This document shows, one piece after another, positions 1 to 8,966 of a stretch of 64,000 nucleotides of DNA. Under the pieces are notes generated by a model. The model did no database searches. It saw only the letters and a program-made list of their open reading frames with translations, and had not been told where the DNA came from. Source of the DNA: Micromonospora sp. KC213 (GTDB taxonomy: Bacteria; Actinomycetota; Actinomycetes; Mycobacteriales; Micromonosporaceae); assembly GCF_004348325.1 (NCBI RefSeq), contig NZ_SMKF01000003.1, forward strand, positions 1-64,000, read 5' to 3'. Within the stretch, counting starts at the first letter, position 1. Each line of letters starts with the position of its first letter. Position numbers and translations under genes: made by a program.

Positions 1-55
1 CGCAGGCCAGCACGGACCGCCGGGACCGGCAGCCCGCACCCTGGTCGTCACTCAT
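1..55 (-). CDS. Start of a Tat-exported protein, probably Rieske-type (partial)
   Basis: Only the first 18 codons lie in the window; the gene runs off the left edge. The ATG at 55-53 follows a purine-rich ribosome site (GAGGAGAGG) 9 to 10 bases upstream. The peptide begins MSDDQGAGCRSRRSVLAC, with a twin-arginine RRSVL motif typical of Tat signal peptides. Rieske iron-sulfur proteins often start this way and often sit beside membrane proteins like the next gene, but the cluster-binding region is outside the window, so the family is an inference. It follows the 75-731 gene in the same direction with a 19-base gap. Confidence 0.5.
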   Translation of the reverse strand, partial: MSDDQGAGCRSRRSVLAC

Positions 56-74
56 CCGTTTACCTTTCCTCTCC

Positions 75-731
75 TCAGAAACCGACGCCGAACGTGGCGA
101 AGTACCACAGCGACGAGGTCAGCCACACTCCGATCAGGACGGTGAAGACCACGCCGCCGACCACCGGCAGCACCCAGCCAGCCAGTCCCGGCTTCGGCAG
201 GGCGAGCATCTTGGTGCTGAACGCGCCGAAGAACAGGCAGCCGAGCAGCGAGTGGGCCAGTGCCCGCGGCTCGGCGTCGACGAAGCCGAGCGCGTAGAGA
301 CAGTGCACCGCGACCGGCACGGTCAGCAGGAAGGCGATCCGCCCCGACCACCGGTGCACGCTGCCCGCCCAGGAGGGTGAGAAGCCACCGAGCCGCCCCC
401 ACATCGCCATCGCGGAGAACAGTTGGATCACGGCGAACACCGCGGCTCCGGTGCCCAGCCAGACCTTCACCGTCAACGGGCTGGAGAACCCGGCCACGTT
501 CACCGCGATCCCGGTCGGCGTGTGGTACCGACCGTACGCGCCCATCGCGACCGCGACGGCGGCCCCGACGAGGAGCGGGACGAACAGGGACCCCTGCCGG
601 GCCCCGTCGGGGACGGGTGGGGGCAGGACGGGTGGTGCCAGCCCCGCGTCGAGCGGTTCGTTCAACACCCGGACGTCGACCGGCTCCCGGCCCGGCCGGG
701 TGTCCGCGATGGTCCTGCGACGGCCGGTCAT
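75..731 (-). CDS. Multi-pass membrane protein, DUF6529-like
   Basis: The protein has 218 residues. After a roughly 45-residue cytoplasmic N-terminus rich in proline and charge, it has about five hydrophobic segments, starting at FVPLLVGAAVAVAMGAYGRY and ending in a membrane helix before the C-terminal FATFGVGF. Conserved-looking histidines (HRWSGR, VHCLYALG, AHSLLG) lie in or next to the helices and could bind haem, but this is not proven. The ATG overlaps the stop of the upstream secreted-protein gene as TGATG, so the two are translationally coupled. The next gene downstream starts like a Tat-exported Rieske protein, which suggests a small membrane redox unit. The DUF6529 assignment is from memory of the family and is moderate. 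Confidence 0.7.
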   Translation of the reverse strand: MTGRRRTIADTRPGREPVDVRVLNEPLDAGLAPPVLPPPVPDGARQGSLFVPLLVGAAVAVAMGAYGRYHTPTGIAVNVAGFSSPLTVKVWLGTGAAVFAVIQLFSAMAMWGRLGGFSPSWAGSVHRWSGRIAFLLTVPVAVHCLYALGFVDAEPRALAHSLLGCLFFGAFSTKMLALPKPGLAGWVLPVVGGVVFTVLIGVWLTSSLWYFATFGVGF

Positions 732-1495
732 CAGGCACCGGCGCCCAGCTCGGTCGAGACCGGCTCCGCCCGGATGGTGACCCCGTCGACGATGGTGGTG
801 CCAAAGGCCGGGTCGAGCGGCGGAGCCAGGACAGGGCGACCGTCGCGGGTGACCACGCCGATCTGACCACCGTCGGGCAGCATGATCCAGCCGCCGTCCA
901 CGCCGGCGCGGCGCTGCGCGGCGGTGGCCCGGAAGAGCACCGGCCGCCCGGTCGTGTCCACGGTGGCCGCGAACGACCAACGCTTGCCGTTCACCACCAC
1001 CTCGCCGGCTGCCTTGCGGTCGTCGAACGTGCCGGTGAGCCGCGCGTCCTTCTTCCCGGTGAGGGAGAGCTGGCCGTCGGTCGCGCTGCCGCGCAACCAG
1101 ATCTCCAGCTGCCGACCGTCGCAGAGGTACGCCGTGGCCTCGCCGCCGTTGGCGGTGATCGCGATGGTGGCGCGGCCGCCGTCGAGCCGGCCGGTCCAGT
1201 TGGTGGTGGCCTTCTTCTCCTCCACCCTGTCGTCGGCCGATGGCGCGGCCGACGCCGGTGGCGGGTTCGGTGTCCCTGACTGGCCGCGCTGCTTCGACGG
1301 CCGGGCAGGGGAGACCTGTTCGGCGGGTGCGGCGGGCGCGGCGGCGGCCTCCGGCACGGCCTCGGCCGTGGCGGCGGGTGCGGCCGCCGGCTTCGGGTCG
1401 GCCGCGTTCGGCGCCGCCTGGGCGCTCATGGCGAACAGCACGGCCGCCATCCCGGTCCCGGTCAACAGGGTCAGCAACGGGGTGATGCGCTTCAT
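731..1495 (-). CDS. Secreted or surface protein of unknown function
   Basis: This 254-residue protein has a signal peptide (MKRITPLLTLLTGTG... cleaved near AQA-AP), then about 65 residues of Ala/Pro-rich linker, then a compact domain from about residue 95 (TTNWTGRLDGGRATIAI) rich in beta-strand patterns. The C-terminal part reads like a small beta-barrel or lipocalin-like module (LTGTFDDRKAAGEVVVNG). I do not recognise a family. Its stop overlaps the start of the membrane protein at 75-731, and a Rieske-like start follows, so it is probably the first gene of a three-gene unit and may act at the outer face of the membrane with them. Confidence 0.7.
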   Translation of the reverse strand: MKRITPLLTLLTGTGMAAVLFAMSAQAAPNAADPKPAAAPAATAEAVPEAAAAPAAPAEQVSPARPSKQRGQSGTPNPPPASAAPSADDRVEEKKATTNWTGRLDGGRATIAITANGGEATAYLCDGRQLEIWLRGSATDGQLSLTGKKDARLTGTFDDRKAAGEVVVNGKRWSFAATVDTTGRPVLFRATAAQRRAGVDGGWIMLPDGGQIGVVTRDGRPVLAPPLDPAFGTTIVDGVTIRAEPVSTELGAGA

Positions 1496-1580
1496 CAGCA
1501 GCTCCCTTCACCCCTACGTACGGTGCGCGAGCCCCGGTCGTTCAATCCGACGCCAGATCCACCAATCGCGGGCGGTGACC

Positions 1581-2594
1581 CTAGCCGGGAGCGCGGGTGC
1601 TGTGCCGGACGACCAGCGGGGTGGCCAGCTCGAGGCGCCGGCTGTCGAGTTCCTCGCCGTTGATCAGGGCGAGCAGCATCCGGGTGGCCATGGCGGACAT
1701 CTCGGTCAGTGGTTGCCGTACGGTGGTCAGCGGCGGGATCGCCCATCGCGCGCCGTCCACGTCGTCGAAGCCCACCACGCTCAGGTCGTCGGGCACCCGC
1801 AGGCCGCGCTCGTACAGGGCCTCGTAGGCGCCCCAGGCCGTCTCGTCCGAGCAGGCGAAGATCGCGGTGGGGGGCGCGGGCAGCTCGAGCAGGGCGTGGG
1901 TCTCCCGGTACCCGGACGGCGCGGTGAAGTCGCCGGTGCGGACGTACCCGCTGGGGATCGGCTCCCCGGCGGCGTTCATCGCGGCCCGGTAGCCGTCCAC
2001 CCGGGCCCGGCTGCACGGCACGTCCGACGGACCGCCGATGACCGCGATCCGGCGGTGCCCGAGGCCGAGCAGATGCTCGGTGGCGGCGAGGCCGCCGGAC
2101 CAGTTGGTGGCGCCGACGGAGGGAATGTCGGGGGTGGGTTGCCCGGCCGGGTCGATCACCACCACCGGTATGCCGAGTTCCGCGAGCTGGCTGCGCTGGG
2201 TGCCGGACAGGTCCGACAGGACCAGCAGCACCCCGTCACAGCGGCGGGCCGAGAGCTGTTCGATCCAGCGCCGGTCGGGGCGGCTGCGGTGCCGCCCGTG
2301 GGCGGCCGAGACGACCACTCCGACGCCGGCGCGGTGGGCGTGCTCCTCGACGCCCTCGATGATCTGCATTGCCCACGGGCTGCCCAGATCCCGCAGCACC
2401 AGGTCGATCAGGCCGGCCCGGTCGGGTCGGACGGTGGGCCGACCGGTGTAGCCGCGCTCGTCGAGCAGCGCCTGCACCCGTTGGCGGGTGGTGGGTGCGA
2501 CGTCGGGCCGGCCGTTGACGACCTTGGAGACGGTGGGCACCGACACGCCGGCGGCGCGGGCGATCTGCGCCAGTGTGGCCCGTTGGTTGTCCAT
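1581..2594 (-). CDS. LacI-family transcriptional regulator
   Basis: The protein has 337 residues, the usual LacI length. The N-terminal helix-turn-helix reads TLAQIARAAGVSVPTVSKVV, with the hinge near VQALLDERGY, followed by a periplasmic-binding-protein-like sugar sensor. Typical sensor segments are visible: GVLLVLSDL, ATEHLLGLGHRRIAVIGG, IFACSDETAWGAYEAL and DDLSVVGFDD. The ATG at 2594 is set by an AGGAG ribosome site. An 11-bp perfect palindrome of the CGAAAnTTTCG type lies 42 bases upstream of the start, so it probably represses itself. Comparable motifs are described for LacI-type regulators of xylan and xyloside use in Streptomyces. No sugar genes flank it here, so its other targets are elsewhere. 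Confidence 0.9.
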   Translation of the reverse strand: MDNQRATLAQIARAAGVSVPTVSKVVNGRPDVAPTTRQRVQALLDERGYTGRPTVRPDRAGLIDLVLRDLGSPWAMQIIEGVEEHAHRAGVGVVVSAAHGRHRSRPDRRWIEQLSARRCDGVLLVLSDLSGTQRSQLAELGIPVVVIDPAGQPTPDIPSVGATNWSGGLAATEHLLGLGHRRIAVIGGPSDVPCSRARVDGYRAAMNAAGEPIPSGYVRTGDFTAPSGYRETHALLELPAPPTAIFACSDETAWGAYEALYERGLRVPDDLSVVGFDDVDGARWAIPPLTTVRQPLTEMSAMATRMLLALINGEELDSRRLELATPLVVRHSTRAPG

Positions 2595-2635
2595 CCCCGC
2601 TCCTGATGTCGTCCGGTCAGGTCGGCAGCATACCC

Positions 2636-2646
2636 CGAAAGTTTCG
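2636..2646. promoter_or_regulatory. Palindromic operator candidate for the LacI regulator
   Basis: CGAAAGTTTCG is a perfect 11-bp palindrome with a single central base, 42 bases upstream of the LacI-family start. A second half-site (CGAAAGTGACC) lies about 80 bases further upstream. Position and form fit autoregulation by a LacI-type protein. Confidence 0.6.
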
Positions 2647-2763
2647 ACGGTCGTCGCCGGCCGTGTCCCGTCCGGATTCCTCCACAGGAGCGCATTGTCC
2701 ACGCGATCCGCTCGTCGGCAGAGGTCGAAAGTGACCGGAAGTTCCGATGGTTGTCGATCCGTC

Positions 2764-4398
2764 TCAGCGCACCCGCACGGTGGTGGTGACAGTGGCCTGG
2801 TCGATGTCGCTGGTCCGCACCGTGAACCGCAGCGTCCACTCACCGGCCACCGGGAACCGGATCTCCGCGCTGCCGTGGTTCGGCTCCGGGGTCTCGACCC
2901 GCACCGGGACCGGTTCCACACCCGCCGCCGGCAGCGCCAGGCTGACCTTCCACTCGGCGACCGGCAGTGCCAGCCCCTGTGGCGTGTAGACGTAGGCGTG
3001 CAGCGAGTTCGGCGCTCCCACCTTCACCGGGTAGATGTCGAACTGGAGGCTGTACAGCTCGCTGCTCAAGGTCTGGGCGACTCCCTCCCGGGCGACCCGG
3101 GCCGCCTCGGTGCCGGCGGTCCGACCCGGCGGCGTCTGCACCAGCAGGGCGGTCAGTGCCAGCACCACGGCGGTGGCGGCCACCTCGACGGCGGCGGCCA
3201 CCGCAACCCGGCCCCGACGACCCGCCGCCACCTTCCGGCGTACCATTCGGCGCTGCCCGGCGGCGACCGCGAGCACGGCGGCCAGCAGTCCCGCCTTGCC
3301 GAGCAGCAACCGCCCGTACGGGGTGCCGACCAGGGCGTCGGGGTGGCCCAGTTCGATCGCGGCCTGCCCGACACCGGTGACGACCAGCCACCCCACCGCG
3401 AGGGTCGCCCACCGGGACCACGCCGGCAGGATCCGCGCCAGCACCCGCTCGTGCGTGCCGCGCAGCAGGAACGCCAGCATGCCGATCAGACCGCCCACCC
3501 AGACGCTCATCGCGGCGAGGTGGATGACGACGGCGACGATGCTGACCGGCGGCAGCGGCGAGGCGACCGGGTGGCCCGCCAGCGGCCAGGTAGCCAGCCC
3601 GGCCACCGCGACCAGGGTGAGGGCCACCGCGCGCCACCGCCCGGCCCGGCCGGACAGCACGGCGGGCAGCAGCCCCGCTGCGACCCCGACCAGCGCCACC
3701 CGCGCGCTGAGCACCACGCCGACGTCGCTGGCGGCGACCGCCTTCAGATCGCCCGGGGAGAGCGCGCCCACCGCCGCGCCGACCATGTCCGCGGCCTGTC
3801 CGACCCAGGTGGCGGCGGTCGCCGCGATGACCAGCAGCAGCCCGGCGTACGCGGTGACGGCCGCCGGGCGGCGGGACCGGCGGCGCGGCCACAGTCCGGC
3901 GGCGAGCAGCGTCGGGCCGACGGCCAGCACGAGCCCGAGGTAACCCGCCCACTTGGCGGCGGGCACCAGCGGGCCGGTCGATTGCCGCTCCTCCTCGTCA
4001 CTCAGCCGAGGCGGGCTCGCCGAAGGGGCGCCGGCGGAATAGGTGAAGCTGCCGGCCACCGGGTGACTGTCGGCGGAGATCACCCGGTAGCTGACCAGGT
4101 ACGTGCCGAGCGGGCGGTCCGGCACCCGGACCGCGATGCGCATGGTCGCCCCCCGGACCACCGGCTCGCCGGTGTGCACCTTCTTCCCGTCCGGGCCGAG
4201 GACCTGCACCCGGCCCGCGACGGGGGCGATCGGCTCGCTGAAGGTGACCACCACCTCGGCCGGTGGGGCGCCGACCACCGCGTCCCGCGCCGGGGCGGTG
4301 GCGACCAGCACGGCGTGGGCGGACGCCGGGGCCGCAGGGGCCAGCGGGACGCAGAGCAGGGCCAGCAGCAACCCCAGGACGGCTGATCGGATGCGCAC
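2764..4398 (-). CDS. Fused CopC-CopD copper protein (YcnJ type)
   Basis: The 544-residue protein begins with a signal peptide ending near APASA. The CopC domain follows directly: the mature N-terminus HAVLVATAP supplies the first copper-ligand histidine and the DSHPVAG segment gives the second His region. A Ser/Glu-rich linker leads to a CopD-type membrane domain with about eight helices (AAKWAGYLGLVLAVG, VIHLAAMSVWVGGLIG and others). A C-terminal extracellular beta-domain of about 120 residues ends the protein (SLQFDIYPVKVGAPN). CopC binds copper outside the membrane and CopD is thought to move it inward. I chose GTG at 4398 as start because it places the signal peptide correctly; no strong ribosome site is visible. 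Confidence 0.88.
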   Translation of the reverse strand: MRIRSAVLGLLLALLCVPLAPAAPASAHAVLVATAPARDAVVGAPPAEVVVTFSEPIAPVAGRVQVLGPDGKKVHTGEPVVRGATMRIAVRVPDRPLGTYLVSYRVISADSHPVAGSFTYSAGAPSASPPRLSDEEERQSTGPLVPAAKWAGYLGLVLAVGPTLLAAGLWPRRRSRRPAAVTAYAGLLLVIAATAATWVGQAADMVGAAVGALSPGDLKAVAASDVGVVLSARVALVGVAAGLLPAVLSGRAGRWRAVALTLVAVAGLATWPLAGHPVASPLPPVSIVAVVIHLAAMSVWVGGLIGMLAFLLRGTHERVLARILPAWSRWATLAVGWLVVTGVGQAAIELGHPDALVGTPYGRLLLGKAGLLAAVLAVAAGQRRMVRRKVAAGRRGRVAVAAAVEVAATAVVLALTALLVQTPPGRTAGTEAARVAREGVAQTLSSELYSLQFDIYPVKVGAPNSLHAYVYTPQGLALPVAEWKVSLALPAAGVEPVPVRVETPEPNHGSAEIRFPVAGEWTLRFTVRTSDIDQATVTTTVRVR

Positions 4399-4517
4399 GC
4401 AAACTGGTTCGGACGCGGCAGCCGGAAGGTTCAACGCGGCGGCCGATTCGCTGCCGCCCCGCCGGCACGGGTCGGCCCGAATCCTGCGTGCCGGCCGCCC
4501 GTGCCGCCTCGGTGCGG

Positions 4518-5723
4518 TCATGTGACCGTGTCGGGGCTCCGGTCGAGGTGGTGCCGCAGCGCGAGCTGAAGGGCCAGCCGGGCGTCCGGATCGTCGAGGG
4601 CCGCGCCGAAGTGGACCCGCAGCTGCCGCATCCGGTACCGGATCGTCTGCGGATGGGTGTGCAGCTCTCCGGCCACCACGATGACCTGCCCCTGCCGGCG
4701 TAGCCACTCGTACAGCGTCTCGGCCAGCGCGCGCCGGGCGGCGGGCCGCAGACCGGCCAGCGGGGCCAGCCAGGTGTCGGCGAGGTGGTCGGCGAGGCCG
4801 GGCTCCCAGGCCGTCAGCAGGGTGAGCAGATGCCCGTCACCGTCGACGACCGGCTCGGCGGGCAGTCGGCCCTCCTGCCGCAGAGCCAGTGCCCGCCGCG
4901 AGATCCGGTAGGACAGCCGGGCCCGGCCCAGCTCCACGGTGGGTCCGAGCGCCGATCGTCGCCCGGCGAGGGCCCGGCGGGCCCGGTCGAGACGTCCGGG
5001 GGTGGCCGGATCGGGCAGGACGACCCGGACGGCGTCGTCGACCACCGTGGCGATCGCGCCCCCACCGATGCCTCGCGCCAGGTGCTCGGCGTCGCCCCCG
5101 TCGACGCTGAGCACGGCGACGGTGCGCGGCAGGGCCCAGCGGGCGACGTCGGCGGCGGCGCGCAGAGCGGCGTCGCCGGGTGGTTCCGGTTGCACCAGCA
5201 GGGTGATCAGCCGTCGCCGGGTGGTGGCCCAGTCCTCTGCGGCGTCGCGCTGCTCGTCGAGAAAGCCCTCCGCCGCCGCCCCGGCCAGGGCGTCGGCGTA
5301 GCCGAACAGCGCCCCGGCGATGACGTACAGGTGGGCCGGGGCCGGCCCGCCCTCGGTCCGGTGCTCCACCAGGAAGGCCCAGATATCACGGGCCCCGAGG
5401 GTGAGTACCGTGCGCAGGGCGTCGACCCGGTGCCCCTCCCGGTACTCGGTGCGGCCGAGGGCGTGGAACACCGCCCGGGTGGCGGCCAGGTCGCGACCGG
5501 GGTCGGTCAGCGCGTCGACGAAGGCGTCCACCGCGGTCTGCACCCCCAGGGCCAGCCCCTGACCCTGGCCGCCGGTCAGCGACCGCCCCTGCGCCCGCAT
5601 CGCCGTCCGCACGGTGCTCAGGATCCGCTCGTGCAACGCCGGGCGCAGGCCGCGCATGTGCGCCCCGACGGCCGGCGGCAGGGCGGCGAGCCCGGGCTCG
5701 ATGTCGATCAACGTGTCGGACAT
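4518..5723 (-). CDS. PucR-family transcriptional regulator
   Basis: The protein has 401 residues. The C-terminal 60 residues form the PucR-type helix-turn-helix (LYEWLRRQGQVIVVAGEL, HPQTIRYRMRQLR), preceded by a GGDEF-like CdaR region (about 190-300) and an N-terminal helical sensor region. The start at 5723 is set by AAGGAG eight bases upstream. The gene is divergent from the FAD-dependent dehydrogenase at 5819, with about 95 bp between the starts, so the regulator may control that neighbour. This is an inference from arrangement only. PucR/CdaR proteins typically respond to small catabolic substrates. Confidence 0.88.
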   Translation of the reverse strand: MSDTLIDIEPGLAALPPAVGAHMRGLRPALHERILSTVRTAMRAQGRSLTGGQGQGLALGVQTAVDAFVDALTDPGRDLAATRAVFHALGRTEYREGHRVDALRTVLTLGARDIWAFLVEHRTEGGPAPAHLYVIAGALFGYADALAGAAAEGFLDEQRDAAEDWATTRRRLITLLVQPEPPGDAALRAAADVARWALPRTVAVLSVDGGDAEHLARGIGGGAIATVVDDAVRVVLPDPATPGRLDRARRALAGRRSALGPTVELGRARLSYRISRRALALRQEGRLPAEPVVDGDGHLLTLLTAWEPGLADHLADTWLAPLAGLRPAARRALAETLYEWLRRQGQVIVVAGELHTHPQTIRYRMRQLRVHFGAALDDPDARLALQLALRHHLDRSPDTVT

Positions 5724-5818
5724 CTCGCCACTCCTTGTCATCCCGGTTCCAAACCCGGGGGCGGATCCTGTGCTTCCGTGTCGATCATTTTGGCAGCCTG
5801 GTGCGTACGGTCGGGGGC

Positions 5819-7477
5819 GTGGATACCGATGTCATCGTGATCGGCGCCGGGCTGGCCGGCCTGGTCGCCGCCGCCGAGGCCGCCGACGCCGGCCGTCGGG
5901 TGCTGCTGCTCGACCAGGAGCCGGAGCAGAGTCTCGGCGGGCAGGCGCACTGGTCCTTCGGCGGTCTCTTCTTCGTCGACTCCCCCGAACAGCGGCGGAT
6001 GGGCATCCGCGACTCGGTCGAGCTGGCCTGGCAGGACTGGCTCGGCAGCGCCGCCTTCGACCGCCCCGAGGACCACTGGCCACGCCGATGGGCCCAGGCG
6101 TACGTGCACTTCGCCGCCGGTGAGAAGCGGGCCTGGTTGCGCGGGATGGGGCACCGGATCTTCCCCGTGGTCAGCTGGGCCGAGCGCGGCGGGGCGGCGG
6201 CGGACGGACACGGCAACTCGGTGCCCCGGTTCCACATCACCTGGGGAACCGGCCCCGGCGTGGTCGAGCCGTTCGCCCGCCGGGTGCGGCAGGCCGAGGC
6301 CGAGGGCCGGGTCCGGCTGCTGTTCCGGCACCGGGTCGACGAACTGGTCACCACCGGCGGCGTGGTCACCGGCGTACGGGGGACGGTCCTGGCCCCCGAC
6401 GACGCGCCACGGGGGCGGAGCACCTCCCGGGTGGCGGTCGGTGACTTCGGGTACGACGCGCAGGCCGTGATCGTCACGTCGGGCGGGATCGGGGGCAACC
6501 ACGATCTGGTCCGGCGGGCCTGGCCGGCGCGGATGGGCACCCCGCCGGCCCGGATGGTCGCCGGGGTGCCCGCGTACGTCGACGGGCGCATGCTGGCCGT
6601 CACCGAGGCGGCCGGCGGGCAGGTGATCAACCCGGATCGGATGTGGCACTACACCGAGGGCCTGCGCAACTGGGACCCGATCTGGCCACAGCACGGAATC
6701 CGGATCCTGCCGGGCCCGTCGTCGCTCTGGCTCGACGCCGCCGGGCGCCGGTTGCCGGCGCCGCTCTTTCCCGGCTTCGACACCCTCGACACCCTGCGAC
6801 ACCTGCGGGCCACCGGGTACGACTACAGCTGGTTCCTGCTCACCCAGAAGATCATCGAGAAGGAGTTCGCGTTGTCGGGCTCCGAGCAGAATCCGGACCT
6901 GACCGGCCGTAGCGTCCGGCAGGTTCTGCGTCGCGTGCGGGCCGGCGCCCCCGGTCCGGTGGCGGCGTTCCTGCGTCACGGGGCGGACTTCGTCGTCGCC
7001 GACACCCTGCCGGAGCTCGTCGACGGGATGAACAAGCTCGCCGCCGAGGCCGGCGGGCCGCAGCTCGACCCCGTCGAGCTGCGGCGGCTGGCCGAGGCCC
7101 GGGACCGCGCGATCGCCCACCCCTTCGGCAAGGATGCCCAACTGCACGCCGTTCGGGACGCCCGCCGGTACCGCGGGGACCGGCTGGTCCGGGTCGCCAC
7201 CCCGCACCGGTTGCTCGACCCGACGGCCGGCCCGCTGATCGCCGTACAGTTGCACGTGCTGACCCGCAAAACCCTGGGCGGGCTGCACACCGACCTGTCC
7301 GGCCGGGTGTTGCGGCCCGACGGCGAGCCGTTGGGCGGGGTGTACGCCGCCGGTGAGGTCGCCGGGTTCGGTGGCGGCGGCATGCACGGCTACCGCGCAC
7401 TGGAGGGCACCTTCCTCGGCGGCTGCCTCTTCTCCGGTCGCGTCGCCGGCCGCGCCGCCGCCACCGCCGTGGGCTGA
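5819..7477 (+). CDS. FAD-binding dehydrogenase (KstD/fumarate-reductase-like)
   Basis: The 552-residue enzyme opens with a dinucleotide-binding fold: DVIVIGAGLAGLVAAAEAA, then an acidic residue at the end of the second strand (LLLDQE). Near the C-terminus the second FAD segment reads LGGLHTDLSGRVL, then GVYAAGEVAGFGGGGMHGYR, as in the flavoprotein subfamily of fumarate reductase and 3-ketosteroid dehydrogenase. The specific substrate is not evident. GTG at 5819 is preferred because it puts the Rossmann motif within ten residues of the N-terminus; an upstream in-frame ATG at 5735 would add 28 residues without a clear role. It is divergent from the PucR gene. Confidence 0.85.
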   Translation: MDTDVIVIGAGLAGLVAAAEAADAGRRVLLLDQEPEQSLGGQAHWSFGGLFFVDSPEQRRMGIRDSVELAWQDWLGSAAFDRPEDHWPRRWAQAYVHFAAGEKRAWLRGMGHRIFPVVSWAERGGAAADGHGNSVPRFHITWGTGPGVVEPFARRVRQAEAEGRVRLLFRHRVDELVTTGGVVTGVRGTVLAPDDAPRGRSTSRVAVGDFGYDAQAVIVTSGGIGGNHDLVRRAWPARMGTPPARMVAGVPAYVDGRMLAVTEAAGGQVINPDRMWHYTEGLRNWDPIWPQHGIRILPGPSSLWLDAAGRRLPAPLFPGFDTLDTLRHLRATGYDYSWFLLTQKIIEKEFALSGSEQNPDLTGRSVRQVLRRVRAGAPGPVAAFLRHGADFVVADTLPELVDGMNKLAAEAGGPQLDPVELRRLAEARDRAIAHPFGKDAQLHAVRDARRYRGDRLVRVATPHRLLDPTAGPLIAVQLHVLTRKTLGGLHTDLSGRVLRPDGEPLGGVYAAGEVAGFGGGGMHGYRALEGTFLGGCLFSGRVAGRAAATAVG

Positions 7478-7793
7478 CCGCCGTCGCCGTTCCGTCGCCT
7501 CGACCGGACGGCCCCGGTCAGCCGGTGGGAAAAGCTGCCCTCGTCGGCGCCCCTGCCGGTCGTCCACCCGCGGGATCCGCCCGTGGCGTCCGAGGGTCGC
7601 TCCCCTGTGGTGACCATCTGGGTACGCCGGGCTGTGCCACCGTGCCAATGATCGAACCTCTGGATGCGATTTGGTCATGTATAGGCGTTACATCCATCGT
7701 CCGTTCGGTTGATTCCCGCTGCCCTTTGGTTTAGTGTTGCGGGCACGACTGGTGCTGTGAGGCATCCGTTCCCCGTAGGACAGGAAGGGCAGC
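7478..7793. other. Intergenic leader upstream of the sigma factor
   Basis: No convincing gene is seen in these 316 bases. A GGGTAC hexamer at 7620-7625 matches the -10 element described for SigB-type promoters of Streptomyces, but no matching -35 at the proper spacing is obvious. The last 110 bases are A+T-richer than the surroundings, as expected for a promoter region. Confidence 0.35.
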
Positions 7794-8609
7794 ATGACCA
7801 CCACGACGATCGCGCTGACGACGAGCACCGAGACGCCCCGTTCGGCGGTGACCGGTGAGGAGTCCCTCGCCAGCGAGCTGATCGCCGCCCTGTCCGCGCT
7901 GCCCCAGTCACACCCGGAGCGGCGGGCGCTGCGCGACCGGGTCATCGAGGCGTGGCTGCCGCTGGCCAACCACCTCGCCGCCCGCTACAGCGGCCGTGGT
8001 GAGCCCCACGGCGACCTCGCCCAGACCGCCGCCCTCGGTCTGATCAAGGCGGTGGACCGGTTCGACGCCTCCCGCGGTGTCGACTTCGCCGGGTTCGCCA
8101 TCCCGACCATCCTCGGTGAGATCAAGCGGCACTTCCGTGACCGCACCTGGAACATCCGGGTGCCGCGCCGGCTGCAGGAGCTGCGGCTGCGCATCACCGA
8201 GGCCAACGGCACCCTCACCCAGACGTTGAACCGGGCACCCACGGTCGCCGACATCGCCGCCCATCTGGACATCACCGAGGAAGAGGTCCTGGAGGGCCTG
8301 GAGGGCGCGAGGGCGTACAACGCGGTCTCGCTGTCCACCCCCATCGGCGACGGTGACAGCGCCACCGAACTCGGCGACACCCTCGGCGCGGAGGACAACG
8401 AGTTCGAGCTGGCCGAGCTGCGGGTCGCCCTCGGGCCGGCCCTGGCCACCCTGGACGAACGCGAGCAGAAGATCCTCACCCTGCGCTTCTACGGCAACCT
8501 AACCCAGAGTGAGATCGCCAAGCAGGTCGGCGTCTCCCAGATGCACGTCTCCCGGCTGTTGGCCCGGGCGCTGACCAAGCTGCGCAGTCAGCTTTCCGAA
8601 CCGCGCTGA
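7794..8609 (+). CDS. SigB/SigF/SigG-family RNA polymerase sigma factor
   Basis: The protein has 271 residues. Region 2 reads DLAQTAALGLIKAVDRFD, then VDFAGFAIPTILGEIKRHFRD, the hallmark of the SigB/F/G stress and sporulation group. Region 3 follows (TVADIAAHLDITEEEV) and region 4 carries the helix-turn-helix (LTQSEIAKQVGVSQMHVSRL). Group members normally answer to an anti-sigma factor, but none is encoded next to it here, so regulation must come from elsewhere. The ATG at 7794 is preceded by an AGGAAGG site. A strong terminator hairpin follows 47 bases after the stop, so the gene is probably monocistronic. Confidence 0.93.
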   Translation: MTTTTIALTTSTETPRSAVTGEESLASELIAALSALPQSHPERRALRDRVIEAWLPLANHLAARYSGRGEPHGDLAQTAALGLIKAVDRFDASRGVDFAGFAIPTILGEIKRHFRDRTWNIRVPRRLQELRLRITEANGTLTQTLNRAPTVADIAAHLDITEEEVLEGLEGARAYNAVSLSTPIGDGDSATELGDTLGAEDNEFELAELRVALGPALATLDEREQKILTLRFYGNLTQSEIAKQVGVSQMHVSRLLARALTKLRSQLSEPR

Positions 8610-8656
8610 CTCGTACGCCAGGTCGCCATCCCGGCCCGGCATCCGCGGCACACCGC

Positions 8657-8700
8657 AAAGCCCGCACCGTCGTCGAGCACTCGGCGACCGCGCGGGCTTT
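8657..8700 (+). terminator. Intrinsic terminator after the sigma factor gene
   Basis: AAAGCCCGC (8657-8665) pairs with GCGGGCTTT (8692-8700), and an inner stem TCGTCGAG/CTCGGCGA (one G-T pair) closes on a two-base loop. The long hairpin ends in a short T run. Confidence 0.75.
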
Positions 8701-8887
8701 CGCGTACCCGACAACGCCGTGACGGCACCCGTTCACTGTCGACGGGTGGCGGCTGGAAACTCGACCCGCCGGGACTGCCACTACCTGACCACTCCCGCAG
8801 CGCTGTGCTGTCTGGCCGCCGCCTCATGTGTCTAGTCCGGAGCAACGGTCCGGACATTCGGTTCGCGCCCGTCGGCGCCACACCGGC

Positions 8888-8921
8888 CGCCCGTTCCATG
8901 ATCGAGATCATGAAACGGGCG
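8888..8921. repeat. Palindromic hairpin element
   Basis: CGCCCGTTCCATGATC (8888-8903) and GATCATGAAACGGGCG (8906-8921) are inverted with one mismatch and a two-base loop. It sits between two convergent genes and looks like a dispersed intergenic palindrome (REP-like) or a bidirectional terminator. There is no further gene between 8610 and 8966. Confidence 0.55.
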
Positions 8922-8966
8922 ACCCGCGACGCCTTCGGGTGTCACGATCTTGGCTCTGCGGCTTGG

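Noticed and set aside
2488..4386. Long plus-strand open frame of 632 codons opposite CopC-CopD
   Set aside because: It is a shadow frame: low-complexity Gly/Arg/Pro composition, no ribosome site, and the minus-strand protein has clear domains and a signal peptide.
5738..7678. Minus-strand frame of 646 codons opposite the FAD dehydrogenase
   Set aside because: It mirrors the high-G+C codon pattern of the real gene and has no recognisable domain.
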